Under the pieces are notes generated by a model. The model made no database searches, was not told where the DNA came from, and saw only the letters and a list, made by a program, of their open reading frames with translations. This document shows, piece after piece, positions 1 to 6,142 of a stretch of DNA of 13,260 bases (position 1 is the stretch's first letter; the number at the start of each line of letters is the position of its first letter). The translations under genes were made by a program, and so were the position numbers. This DNA comes from Rhodospirillaceae bacterium (GTDB lineage Bacteria; Pseudomonadota; Alphaproteobacteria; SP197). The DNA is taken from the NCBI GenBank assembly GCA_018700655.1, contig JABIUG010000084.1:1-13260 (forward strand), in the 5' to 3' direction.

Positions 1-1004
1 GATTCGCACAGGAGCAAATCCTCGGTCCCCAGGATGTTCTGGATGTAGTTGCGCCGCACTTCTTCGTCGGCTTCGCCGGTCGGCGAAAAGCGGTTGTTGA
101 CGAAGCGGGTCTGGCCAACACCGTCGGGCACGATCTGCGTGATCATCAGGTCGCCATTGCCCGGCAGGATATTGATCGTCGTGGTCGGCCACAGATACCA
201 GAACATGGAATTCACCATGCCAGCGTCGTCATCCAGCGGATAGGCGCTGTTGTCCCGGCGAATATCCTTGCCGAGCTGAAGCGCGGTGATGCCGTCGATC
301 GTATGCTCGTAGGTCGGCATGGAAATGATGTCGGAGAACTGCGGGTGGGCCGGTTCGCAGTGGTAACACTCGGCATAATTGTCGACCACGACCTTCCAGC
401 CGGCCTTGATCGGGGCATCGCCGAAATCATAGACCTCGGTCAGCTTTAGATCGTCCCAATAGGGAATGCGCGCCTGGATATCGGCCGCCAGATTGGGCGC
501 CTGTTCGGCCAGCGCCACGGCGTCTTCGTCCAGATTGACGAACACCATACCTGCGAGTGTTTCAACGCGGACCGACTGCAGGCTGAAGTCGCTCTTGTCG
601 AAGCCCTTGATCGCCTCGCAATTGCGCGCGGTGCGCAGCGCACCATCCAGGCCATAGGCCCAGGCGTGATAGGGGCAGGTGATCGCAGCTTTCACGCTGC
701 CGCTACCCTGCAGCAGTTCATGGGCGCGGTGCTGGCAGACATTGTGGAAGCCGCGCAACGCGTCCTTACGGTCACGGATGACAAAAACCGGCTGGCCCAT
801 GACATCGGCCGTCAGATAATCGCCGGCCTTGGCGATCTGACTGACATGACCGACATAGATCCATGAGCGATAGAAGATCTTCTCTTTCTCAAGCTCGAAT
901 ATTTCCGGGTCCGTGTAATAGGCCGACGGCAGCGTGTAGGAGAGTTCGGGGTCATCGCTCAGGGGACGCCCAAAATCCACCTTAAGAACATTGCCTTGTG
1001 CCAT
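1..1004 (-). CDS. Rieske [2Fe-2S] aromatic-ring-hydroxylating-type oxygenase, alpha subunit (C-terminus beyond left edge)
   Basis: Catalytic subunit of a Rieske non-heme iron oxygenase, which uses electrons from a separate reductase to hydroxylate or demethylate a substrate in the cytoplasm. The first 334 residues are present. The Rieske cluster ligands are C90 and H92 (CQHRAH) and C110 and H113 (CPYHAW). The mononuclear iron motif is DNYAECYHCEPAHP, with E212, H215 and H220, and the expected third ligand is D329 (GTEDLLLCE). Families of this kind are about 370-430 residues, so roughly the last tenth is missing. The start is supported by AGGAGA at 1011-1016, six bases upstream of ATG. Residue 212 is Glu where naphthalene dioxygenase has its bridging Asp; carnitine monooxygenase CntA also has Glu there. 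That favours a quaternary-amine or betaine-like substrate over an arene, but this is inference. No reductase gene is visible. The gene follows the Nudix gene by 78 bp on the same strand. Confidence 0.93.
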   Translation of the reverse strand, partial: MAQGNVLKVDFGRPLSDDPELSYTLPSAYYTDPEIFELEKEKIFYRSWIYVGHVSQIAKAGDYLTADVMGQPVFVIRDRKDALRGFHNVCQHRAHELLQGSGSVKAAITCPYHAWAYGLDGALRTARNCEAIKGFDKSDFSLQSVRVETLAGMVFVNLDEDAVALAEQAPNLAADIQARIPYWDDLKLTEVYDFGDAPIKAGWKVVVDNYAECYHCEPAHPQFSDIISMPTYEHTIDGITALQLGKDIRRDNSAYPLDDDAGMVNSMFWYLWPTTTINILPGNGDLMITQIVPDGVGQTRFVNNRFSPTGEADEEVRRNYIQNILGTEDLLLCE

Positions 1005-1082
1005 GCCGGTTCTCCTGTCGTGTTCGGTGACAAATGTAGTTTGAATCCAATCACGCCTCCAGCCCTGCGACAGACGCGGGTC

Positions 1083-1487
1083 TCAAGCTTCCGGGAGGCG
1101 ATCCAGCATCGCGCCAAAACCTGCGACGGCCAGAGGTTCCAGCAGGCGGGCTCCCCGGGGAGAAAACCAGGCCATTTCGTTGTGTTCGTCCCCCCGAAGC
1201 ACGGGTTCTCCGCCATCCCAGGTCCGCACGACAAAGACATGAAAACTTGGACAATCAGCCGGTGATGCATTGTTGTCTGTTGTCGTGCCGAGGCGCGACC
1301 AGTCTGTCGCCACGATCCCCAGTTCCTCGCGCAACTCGCGGACCAGAGCCTCACCAAACGTCTCGCCGGGTTCGACATGACCACCCGGAAAACTCCAGGT
1401 GTCGGGGTAACTACACCGATGCCGGCTGCGTTTGGCCATCAGGACAAGGCCGTCGCGGACCAAGAGCCCGTTGACGATATCGATCAT
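1083..1487 (-). CDS. Nudix hydrolase (MutT-like)
   Basis: A 134-residue single-domain Nudix hydrolase, expected to cleave a nucleoside diphosphate linked to another group, using divalent metal, in the cytoplasm. The complete Nudix box GX5EX7REUXEEXGU is visible: G36, E42, then R50-E51 and E54-E55-L-G57-I58 (RELREELGI). The N-terminus begins directly with the first beta strand (IVNGLLVRDG), as is usual for compact MutT-type proteins. The start codon lies in an ATGA overlap with the methyltransferase stop, and there is no good Shine-Dalgarno sequence in front of it, so translation is probably coupled to the upstream gene. The substrate cannot be read from the sequence; 8-oxo-dGTP, ADP-ribose and others are all possible. 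Confidence 0.93.
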   Translation of the reverse strand: MIDIVNGLLVRDGLVLMAKRSRHRCSYPDTWSFPGGHVEPGETFGEALVRELREELGIVATDWSRLGTTTDNNASPADCPSFHVFVVRTWDGGEPVLRGDEHNEMAWFSPRGARLLEPLAVAGFGAMLDRLPEA

Positions 1488-2245
1488 GCGGCAGTGTGCA
1501 AATGGGCGGAGAAGCGCAAGCGGACATAATCGGCGGTCCAGTTACCCTGATCGTCGCACAGGCTGTGGCGCAACAGATCGATCGTCTCGTCGCGCGCGGC
1601 CAACCGATCGGCCTCCGGCAGGGCCGCAAAGAAAAGCCCTGCAAAGGTCCCCAACCACCCGGCCATGCCGGTCGGCAGCGGTGTCGGTCGCGTAATCAAG
1701 GCGATGCTGTCGACCGTGAAACCAGCAGCTTCGAGCCTGGAGCGATAGTTGTCCGGGGTCGGGTAGAACCAGGGGTTCACCGTCTCGATATCAACTTCGC
1801 GTTTATCGAGAACTGCTGCCAATGCCGTGACCACCGCAGCCATGTTGCCGTGGCCACCGAACTCGCCAACGAACCGTCCCCCGGGTTTAAGCGCCCTGGC
1901 GACGCCTGAAATGGCAGCGTTGGCGCCCTTGACCCAATGCAGGACGGCATTGCTGAAGACCGCATCAAATTCGTTCTGGAAGGTCAGGGTCGTGGCATCC
2001 ATGACATGCGCATCGAGACCCTGCTCACTGGCTGCCGTCACCATCTCCTGTGACTGATCAATCCCGACGACGTCGCAACCGGCCGCGACAATCTCCTTCG
2101 TCAGCGTGCCGTGGCCACAACCAAGATCGAGAACGCGCTCACCCGCGACCGGTGATAGCAGATCGAGTACCGGTTTGCCCAGAACCGGAACGAATCCGGC
2201 GTTCTTTTGATAACCTGCGGCATCCCAGGAATGTTTCTCGCTCAT
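1484..2245 (-). CDS. Class I SAM-dependent methyltransferase
   Basis: A 253-residue cytoplasmic methyltransferase of the Rossmann-fold class I group. Motif I is VLDLGCGHG at about residues 38-46, the acidic residue that contacts the SAM ribose is in GID at 61-63, the adenine-contact motif is MDAT at 82-85, and the post-IV strand is FDAVFSNAVLHWV at 93-105. The NAVLHW element and overall length resemble the trans-aconitate methyltransferase/UbiE-like group, which acts on small molecules. The C-terminal part contains the substrate cap and I cannot assign a substrate. The start is supported by AAGGGAG about 8 bases upstream. It is the first gene of a minus-strand run with the Nudix gene (4-bp overlap) and is divergent from the GGT-like gene, with about 63 bp between the two starts. 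Confidence 0.92.
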   Translation of the reverse strand: MSEKHSWDAAGYQKNAGFVPVLGKPVLDLLSPVAGERVLDLGCGHGTLTKEIVAAGCDVVGIDQSQEMVTAASEQGLDAHVMDATTLTFQNEFDAVFSNAVLHWVKGANAAISGVARALKPGGRFVGEFGGHGNMAAVVTALAAVLDKREVDIETVNPWFYPTPDNYRSRLEAAGFTVDSIALITRPTPLPTGMAGWLGTFAGLFFAALPEADRLAARDETIDLLRHSLCDDQGNWTADYVRLRFSAHLHTAA

Positions 2246-2308
2246 GATGGTCGCTCCCTTCGACCTGCGCGCCTATCATCAGGACCGAACAGCGGCAAGG
2301 GGGTGGCG
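2246..2308. promoter_or_regulatory. Short divergent intergenic region between methyltransferase and GGT-like genes
   Basis: These 63 bases separate two divergent start codons and must hold the translation signals of both genes, and probably promoters for both unless the GGT-like promoter lies inside the methyltransferase gene. A TATCAT hexamer at 2273-2278 could be a -10 box on the plus strand, but I see no convincing -35 partner. No clear operator palindrome is visible. Confidence 0.35.
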
Positions 2309-3919
2309 ATGCCCAAGGGAATGATCACGAGCCTGCAGCCTGACGCAGTCGAAGCAGGCGCAGAGGTGTTACGAGCCGGCGGCAATGCGGTCGATGCCGC
2401 GCTCGCCTGTGCCTTCGTGCAAACCGTGGTCGATCCCATGATGTGCGGGATCGCCGGCTTTGGCGCGATGCAGGTCTATATGCCCGAGAGCGGCACCCAT
2501 GAGATCATCGACTTTCACGGCAGGGTTCCAGCCGCGGCAACACCGGAGATGTGGCAGGACATCATCCTGGGCGAAACCGAAGACGGCTTCGGCTTCATCC
2601 TGAAAGATGCCGTCAACGATCTGGGCTATCAGTCGATCACGACGCCCGGCACCTGCAAGGCCTTTGCCCAGGCTTGTGAGCGCTACGGCACCATGGCCTG
2701 GGGCGACCTGATCGAACCCGCCATCCGTTACGCCCGCGACGGTTATGTCATCACCCCCGGGGTCCACGGCTACTGGACTGCACCCGACAGTCCCGGTCGC
2801 ATCAATGTGCAGGACAGGCTGGCCTACACAGCGGAAGGCCGCCGGGTCTATTTCAACGAAGACGGCTCCCTGCGCGACCTCGGCACGACGATCCGCAATC
2901 CCGGTATGGCTTCGGCCCTGGAACGCATCGCAAAGGGCGGCTCTGAGATTTTCTACAATGGCGAGATGGCCGCCGAGATCGACGCCGACATGAAAGCCCA
3001 TGGCGGGTTGCTCTCTGCCCGGGATCTCGCCGACTACGAAACCGAGACCGCAGAACCGATGTGGGGCCGCTATCGCGGCACGCGTTTTTCGACCAACCGT
3101 CCGCCCGGTGGCGGCATCATGCTGATCGAGATGCTGAACATCCTCGAGAACTTTGATCTGGCCGCCATGGGTCACAATTCAGCCGACTACATGCGTGTCG
3201 TGGCTGAAGCGATGAAGATCGCGACCACCGACAAGGACAACCATGTCGGCGACCCCCGGTTCTACGATGTCCCGTTCGACCGTTTGACCGACAAGGCCTA
3301 TGCCAAGACCCATGCAGACGCCATCGAACGCGGTGAAAAGGCGCATGTCGAACGGCTGAGCGCGACCGAATCCCACGGCACCACACATCTGGTGACATCA
3401 GACAGTGCCGGCAACATCGTCACCGTGACCCACACCCTGGGCATGATGTCGGGTGTCATCACCGACGGTCTGGGTTTCATGTACAACGGCGCCATGGGCG
3501 TATTTGACCCCAGGCCAGGCCGTGCCGGCTCGCTGGCACCGGGCAAGTCACGCTTTTCCTCGCTCTGCCCGACCATTGTGTTCGACGGCGAACGCCCGCT
3601 GCTGGCACTTGGCGCCCCGGGCGGCACCCAGATCGCCATGGGTGTTCTGCAGGTCATGCTGAACGTGATCGATTTCGGCATGACGCCACAGGACGCCATT
3701 CTGGCACCGCGATTCTCGGCGACCAGCGATACCATCACGGTCACCGCCCGCATCCCGCGTTACGCCTATAGTGAGCTGGAAGCCGATGGTTACAAGGTTG
3801 ACCGCAGCGCCTACAGCCATGCGATCGCCTCGGTCCACGCGATCGGCTTCGATGCCGACGGCAATCGGTCCGGTGGCGCTGATATTCCCTATGGCGGCGG
3901 TATGGCACTGGCCGTCTGA
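2309..3919 (+). CDS. Gamma-glutamyltransferase-family Ntn hydrolase, substrate pocket atypical
   Basis: A 536-residue Ntn hydrolase of the gamma-glutamyltransferase family. These proteins cut themselves to expose a catalytic threonine; the predicted cut is before T358 (GTTHLVTSD), giving subunits of about 357 and 179 residues. Other conserved elements are AGGNAVDAALA near the N-terminus, S417-S418 (FSSLCPTI) and the oxyanion glycines G438-G439 (GAPGGTQI). Compared from memory with E. coli Ggt, R114 is replaced by His (IIDFHGRVP), N411 by Gly (TLGMMSG), and the D433 region by NGAMGVF with no Asp. Those residues hold the glutamyl amino and carboxylate groups, so the substrate is probably not a standard gamma-glutamyl compound. 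There is no signal peptide, so it should be cytosolic, unlike E. coli Ggt. I chose ATG 2309 because AAGGGGG precedes it by a few bases and homology starts here; an open frame extends to 2207. It is followed 18 bp later by the dioxygenase gene. Confidence 0.9.
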   Translation: MPKGMITSLQPDAVEAGAEVLRAGGNAVDAALACAFVQTVVDPMMCGIAGFGAMQVYMPESGTHEIIDFHGRVPAAATPEMWQDIILGETEDGFGFILKDAVNDLGYQSITTPGTCKAFAQACERYGTMAWGDLIEPAIRYARDGYVITPGVHGYWTAPDSPGRINVQDRLAYTAEGRRVYFNEDGSLRDLGTTIRNPGMASALERIAKGGSEIFYNGEMAAEIDADMKAHGGLLSARDLADYETETAEPMWGRYRGTRFSTNRPPGGGIMLIEMLNILENFDLAAMGHNSADYMRVVAEAMKIATTDKDNHVGDPRFYDVPFDRLTDKAYAKTHADAIERGEKAHVERLSATESHGTTHLVTSDSAGNIVTVTHTLGMMSGVITDGLGFMYNGAMGVFDPRPGRAGSLAPGKSRFSSLCPTIVFDGERPLLALGAPGGTQIAMGVLQVMLNVIDFGMTPQDAILAPRFSATSDTITVTARIPRYAYSELEADGYKVDRSAYSHAIASVHAIGFDADGNRSGGADIPYGGGMALAV

Positions 3920-3937
3920 GGAAGTTTGGAAACGATC

Positions 3938-4780
3938 ATGGAAATCAGAAGAGTTGCTGCTTCAATCGGAGCCGAAATCAGCGATGTCGCAATCTGCGAT
4001 ACAGGATCGCTCGACCTCGCCGCCTTGCGCCAGGCATGGCTCGACCATGGTGTCCTGCTCTTTCGCGGGCAGTATATGACGCCCACGGCTCTGGCCCATT
4101 TCAGCGCCTGTTTCGGGGAACTTGAACCGCCCCCCGCGAGCGAAGCCGGCACGCGCGAGGAGTTGGGCGGACAACCGGTCTGGTACATTTCGAATGTCGT
4201 CGAAAACGGCAAGCAGATCGGCAGCCTGGGCGCCGGTGAGGCCGAATGGCATACCGACATGTCCTATATCGCCGAACCACCGACCGCGAGCGTGCTGTTT
4301 GCCCAGGAGGTCCCGCCATCGGGCGGCAATACCAGTTTTTCCGATATGGAAGCAGCCCTTGACCGGCTTGATGACGACCTGCGAGCACAGATCGAAGGGC
4401 GCAGCGTGCATCATGACAGCAGCACGACCAGCGTCGGTGATACCAGGCGTGGTTACGACGGGGTCCAGGACGTTCGCACAGCGCCCGGCATCAGCCATCC
4501 GGCGGTGCGGACCCACCCCGAAACCGGACGCCGTTCGCTTTATCTCGGACGCCGCCGCAACACCTATATCGAGGGCCTCGATCTTGCTGAAAGTGAAGCC
4601 CTGCTCGACCGCCTGTGGGAACATTGCCGAAATCCGGATTTTGCCTGGACCCATGTCTGGCAGGCCGGCGACGTCGTCATGTGGGACAACCGTCGCATGA
4701 TCCATCGGCGCGATCCGTTCGACCCAAACAGCCGCCGGATCATGCTGCGTACACAGCTGCGTGGCGACCGCCCCAGCTAG
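3938..4780 (+). CDS. TauD/TfdA-family Fe(II)/2-oxoglutarate-dependent dioxygenase
   Basis: A 280-residue cytoplasmic dioxygenase that couples 2-oxoglutarate decarboxylation to hydroxylation of a substrate. The iron ligands are H105 and D107 (EWHTDMSY) and H256 (RRMIHRRD). R267 is 11 residues after the last His, matching TauD R266 that binds 2-oxoglutarate, with R271 following (RRIMLRTQLRG). Length matches TauD (about 283 residues). The family includes taurine, 2,4-D and gamma-butyrobetaine-type enzymes; the substrate here is unknown. The first ATG, at 3938, fits the start of homology (MEIRRVAASIGAEI). An in-frame TTG at 3926 would add four residues, but it sits too close to the GAGGAAG at 3918-3924. 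The Shine-Dalgarno overlaps the stop of the GGT-like gene, which argues for one transcript and probably one pathway. Confidence 0.92.
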   Translation: MEIRRVAASIGAEISDVAICDTGSLDLAALRQAWLDHGVLLFRGQYMTPTALAHFSACFGELEPPPASEAGTREELGGQPVWYISNVVENGKQIGSLGAGEAEWHTDMSYIAEPPTASVLFAQEVPPSGGNTSFSDMEAALDRLDDDLRAQIEGRSVHHDSSTTSVGDTRRGYDGVQDVRTAPGISHPAVRTHPETGRRSLYLGRRRNTYIEGLDLAESEALLDRLWEHCRNPDFAWTHVWQAGDVVMWDNRRMIHRRDPFDPNSRRIMLRTQLRGDRPS

Positions 4781-4858
4781 AGCAAACAGGGCTCATTTTT
4801 CATGTAGGGTTGCCCGTGATGCGGCGTGTCATGTCCGAACGCTGATGAGGAAACGGAC

Positions 4859-4954
4859 ATGACCCATATCTGGCTGAACGTCGCGATCCTTCTGATGTTC
4901 GTTTCGGCCCTGGGCATGACCGGAGCCCGACACTCAGAAGACGCATACCACTGA
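4859..4954 (+). CDS. Possible 31-residue single-span membrane peptide
   Basis: A short open frame with a good ribosome-binding site, GAGGAAA at 4847-4853, five bases upstream of ATG. The product would have a short polar start (MTHIW), one hydrophobic stretch at about residues 5-22 (containing NVAILLMFVSALGM) and a polar tail with R24, H25, E27 and D28. That layout suggests a small inner-membrane protein or a membrane-anchored leader peptide. It lies 78 bp downstream of the dioxygenase stop. I recognise no family. At 96 nt the frame could occur by chance, and the case rests on the Shine-Dalgarno and hydrophobic pattern. Confidence 0.4.
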   Translation: MTHIWLNVAILLMFVSALGMTGARHSEDAYH

Positions 4955-5003
4955 AACACCGGGCCTCGACGGGCCCCTCCACGCCAAAACCAAATTCACG
5001 AAC

Positions 5004-5018
5004 GGAGCGTTTCGCTCC
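5004..5018. other. Perfect small hairpin between convergent genes
   Basis: GGAGCG (5004-5009) pairs with CGCTCC (5013-5018) around a TTT loop. It is located downstream of both the dioxygenase gene (with its possible small ORF) and the DUF427 gene, where a terminator would be expected. There is no U-tract on either strand, so it may be a 3'-end stabilising stem instead. Confidence 0.35.
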
Positions 5019-5129
5019 ACCCCTCCGGCTGCCCGCTGCCGTACCGGCACGCGCCGTGTCACGCCCCCCATCCCGGCGCATGACGGTATCTCTCTCCGTC
5101 TTGGACCCGGCGGCGGGCGGCCGGAACTT

Positions 5130-5981
5130 CTAACCCTGGATTTCAGGCGCAGGACGCCCCAGCACCCGGTCGCGGATGGCCTGTTTCCACTCGCGGCCTT
5201 CGTCGTCATGCCACCACACCACGGCATGAAACCAGGGCGCACACTCATAGGGCCAGATGTTCGGGTTCTTCCTGGGGTGCCACTGGCGCGCGAGATCAGG
5301 ATAAAGCGCGCGAAAACTGTGGCGGGCATCGCAGCGCCCGGCGATATCGCGTGGTTTCTCGACCGCGACACCATCCTCGTACCAGGCATCCATGCGATGC
5401 CAGTAGAGACCGATATGATCGGTCAGCCCACGGACCTCGGCATGGGGCTCTTCATAGGCCCAGGCGACATTCTCCTCGACCCGGTCGCCGTGACCGAGAG
5501 ACCAATAGCTGGCGAAACCCTTGTACTGGCAATAACTCGACTCTTGCGTCGGTGTTAGAATCTGCCAGTTCACATCTGATTTTGGCAGGTAATAGACGGG
5601 TCCGTGGCCAAGTTCCATGACAAGCAATGTCTTGCAACTGCGCGCTACCGTAGCCCCGCCACACATGACCTGAACCTCCGCCGGCACGACCTCAAGATCG
5701 ATTTCGTATTCCGGATTGGCGTGCCAGCCCGGTGACGCATCCGCCGAGATTTCCTCGAAGGCCTCATCGACGCTGGCGCCGACCGGAGCTTTTCCAGTCC
5801 GGCCGGCCTCGTCACCAAGGCGCTCGCCCTGCGCAAAAAACGCGAGGTCGCGGGTGTCGATCTGCCAGCTCTCGCCGACCTTTGTTCCCATCATCTGACC
5901 ATAATCGAGGCGGTAAACGACTTCTTTCACAGGCATACCCAGCCGTTTGGCGGCCTCATGTTCGTCGACGAGTTCGACCAT
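5130..5981 (-). CDS. DUF427-domain protein with N-terminal excisionase-like motif and degenerate DUF4379-like C-terminus
   Basis: A 283-residue protein with three segments. Residues 1-52 (DEHEAAKRLGMPVKEVVYRL then a GESWQIDTRDLAFFA pattern) look like an excisionase/MerR-type helix-turn-helix. Residues about 100-205 are a DUF427 domain: VARSCKTLLVMELGHGPVYY, YCQYKGFASYW, ENVAWAYEEP and IGLYWHRMDAWYEDG are typical. Residues about 221-276 match the pattern of the DUF4379 zinc-ribbon repeat: LYPDLARQWHPRKN, a P about ten residues later, VVWW, REW, and IRDRVLGR. Its CPxCGHEW and CPxC cysteines are replaced by HDDEGREW and PAPEIQG, so it cannot bind zinc in the usual way. DUF427 has no firmly established activity that I can name. 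ATG 5981 is chosen over an upstream ATG (6038) because GAGGA at 5989-5993 lies seven bases before it. It is divergent from the acyl-CoA dehydrogenase gene. Confidence 0.85.
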   Translation of the reverse strand: MVELVDEHEAAKRLGMPVKEVVYRLDYGQMMGTKVGESWQIDTRDLAFFAQGERLGDEAGRTGKAPVGASVDEAFEEISADASPGWHANPEYEIDLEVVPAEVQVMCGGATVARSCKTLLVMELGHGPVYYLPKSDVNWQILTPTQESSYCQYKGFASYWSLGHGDRVEENVAWAYEEPHAEVRGLTDHIGLYWHRMDAWYEDGVAVEKPRDIAGRCDARHSFRALYPDLARQWHPRKNPNIWPYECAPWFHAVVWWHDDEGREWKQAIRDRVLGRPAPEIQG

Positions 5982-6142
5982 GGGTTTATCCTCACTCTCT
6001 CCAGAATGGAACGCTACGCCTGATCCAGACGACGGCACCAGAGTTACCGATCAATTCTGACCTTACCATCAGACGGTTACGCGCAAGACGAGAGGCGACA
6101 AGGCCCCATTGGGGCGTTTATCGTCCCTGCCGGAGGACAGCG
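5982..6142. promoter_or_regulatory. Divergent intergenic region between DUF427 and acyl-CoA dehydrogenase genes
   Basis: This 161-bp region should carry promoters in both directions. The DUF427 ribosome-binding site is GAGGA (minus strand, 5989-5993). The acyl-CoA dehydrogenase site is GGAGGA at 6132-6137, six bases before its start. A hairpin GCCCC-ATT-GGGGC at 6103-6115 followed by GTTTATCG sits in the leader of the dehydrogenase mRNA and could influence transcription or translation. I find no convincing sigma-70 promoter pair. The excisionase-like N-terminus of the DUF427 protein makes autoregulation here possible, which is only inference. Confidence 0.4.

Larger units (their letters stand above)
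4781..5129. other. Intergenic region with possible small ORF and hairpins
   Basis: This 349-bp gap lies between the end of the dioxygenase gene (plus) and the end of the DUF427 gene (minus). The left part, 4819-4954, holds a tiny frame of 8 codons (4819-4845) and a possible 31-residue peptide (4859-4954). The right part, about 4955-5129, contains a GGGCC/GGCCC inverted repeat just after that peptide and a perfect GGAGCG-TTT-CGCTCC hairpin at 5004-5018. No T-rich tract follows either, so intrinsic terminators are not clear. I see no protein-coding signal in 4955-5129. Confidence 0.6.

Noticed and set aside
2369..3175. A 268-codon open frame on the minus strand
   Set aside because: It lies wholly inside the GGT-like gene, in antisense, and shows no family motif. 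The plus-strand gene explains the sequence.
3962..4705. A 247-codon open frame on the minus strand
   Set aside because: Antisense to the TauD-like gene whose HxD, distal His and Arg motifs are all correctly spaced on the plus strand.
5732..6142. An upstream extension of the acyl-CoA dehydrogenase frame by 137 codons
   Set aside because: The extension is Arg/Pro/Ser-rich, runs antisense through the DUF427 gene, and the strong GGAGGA site plus the usual family start fix the start at 6143.
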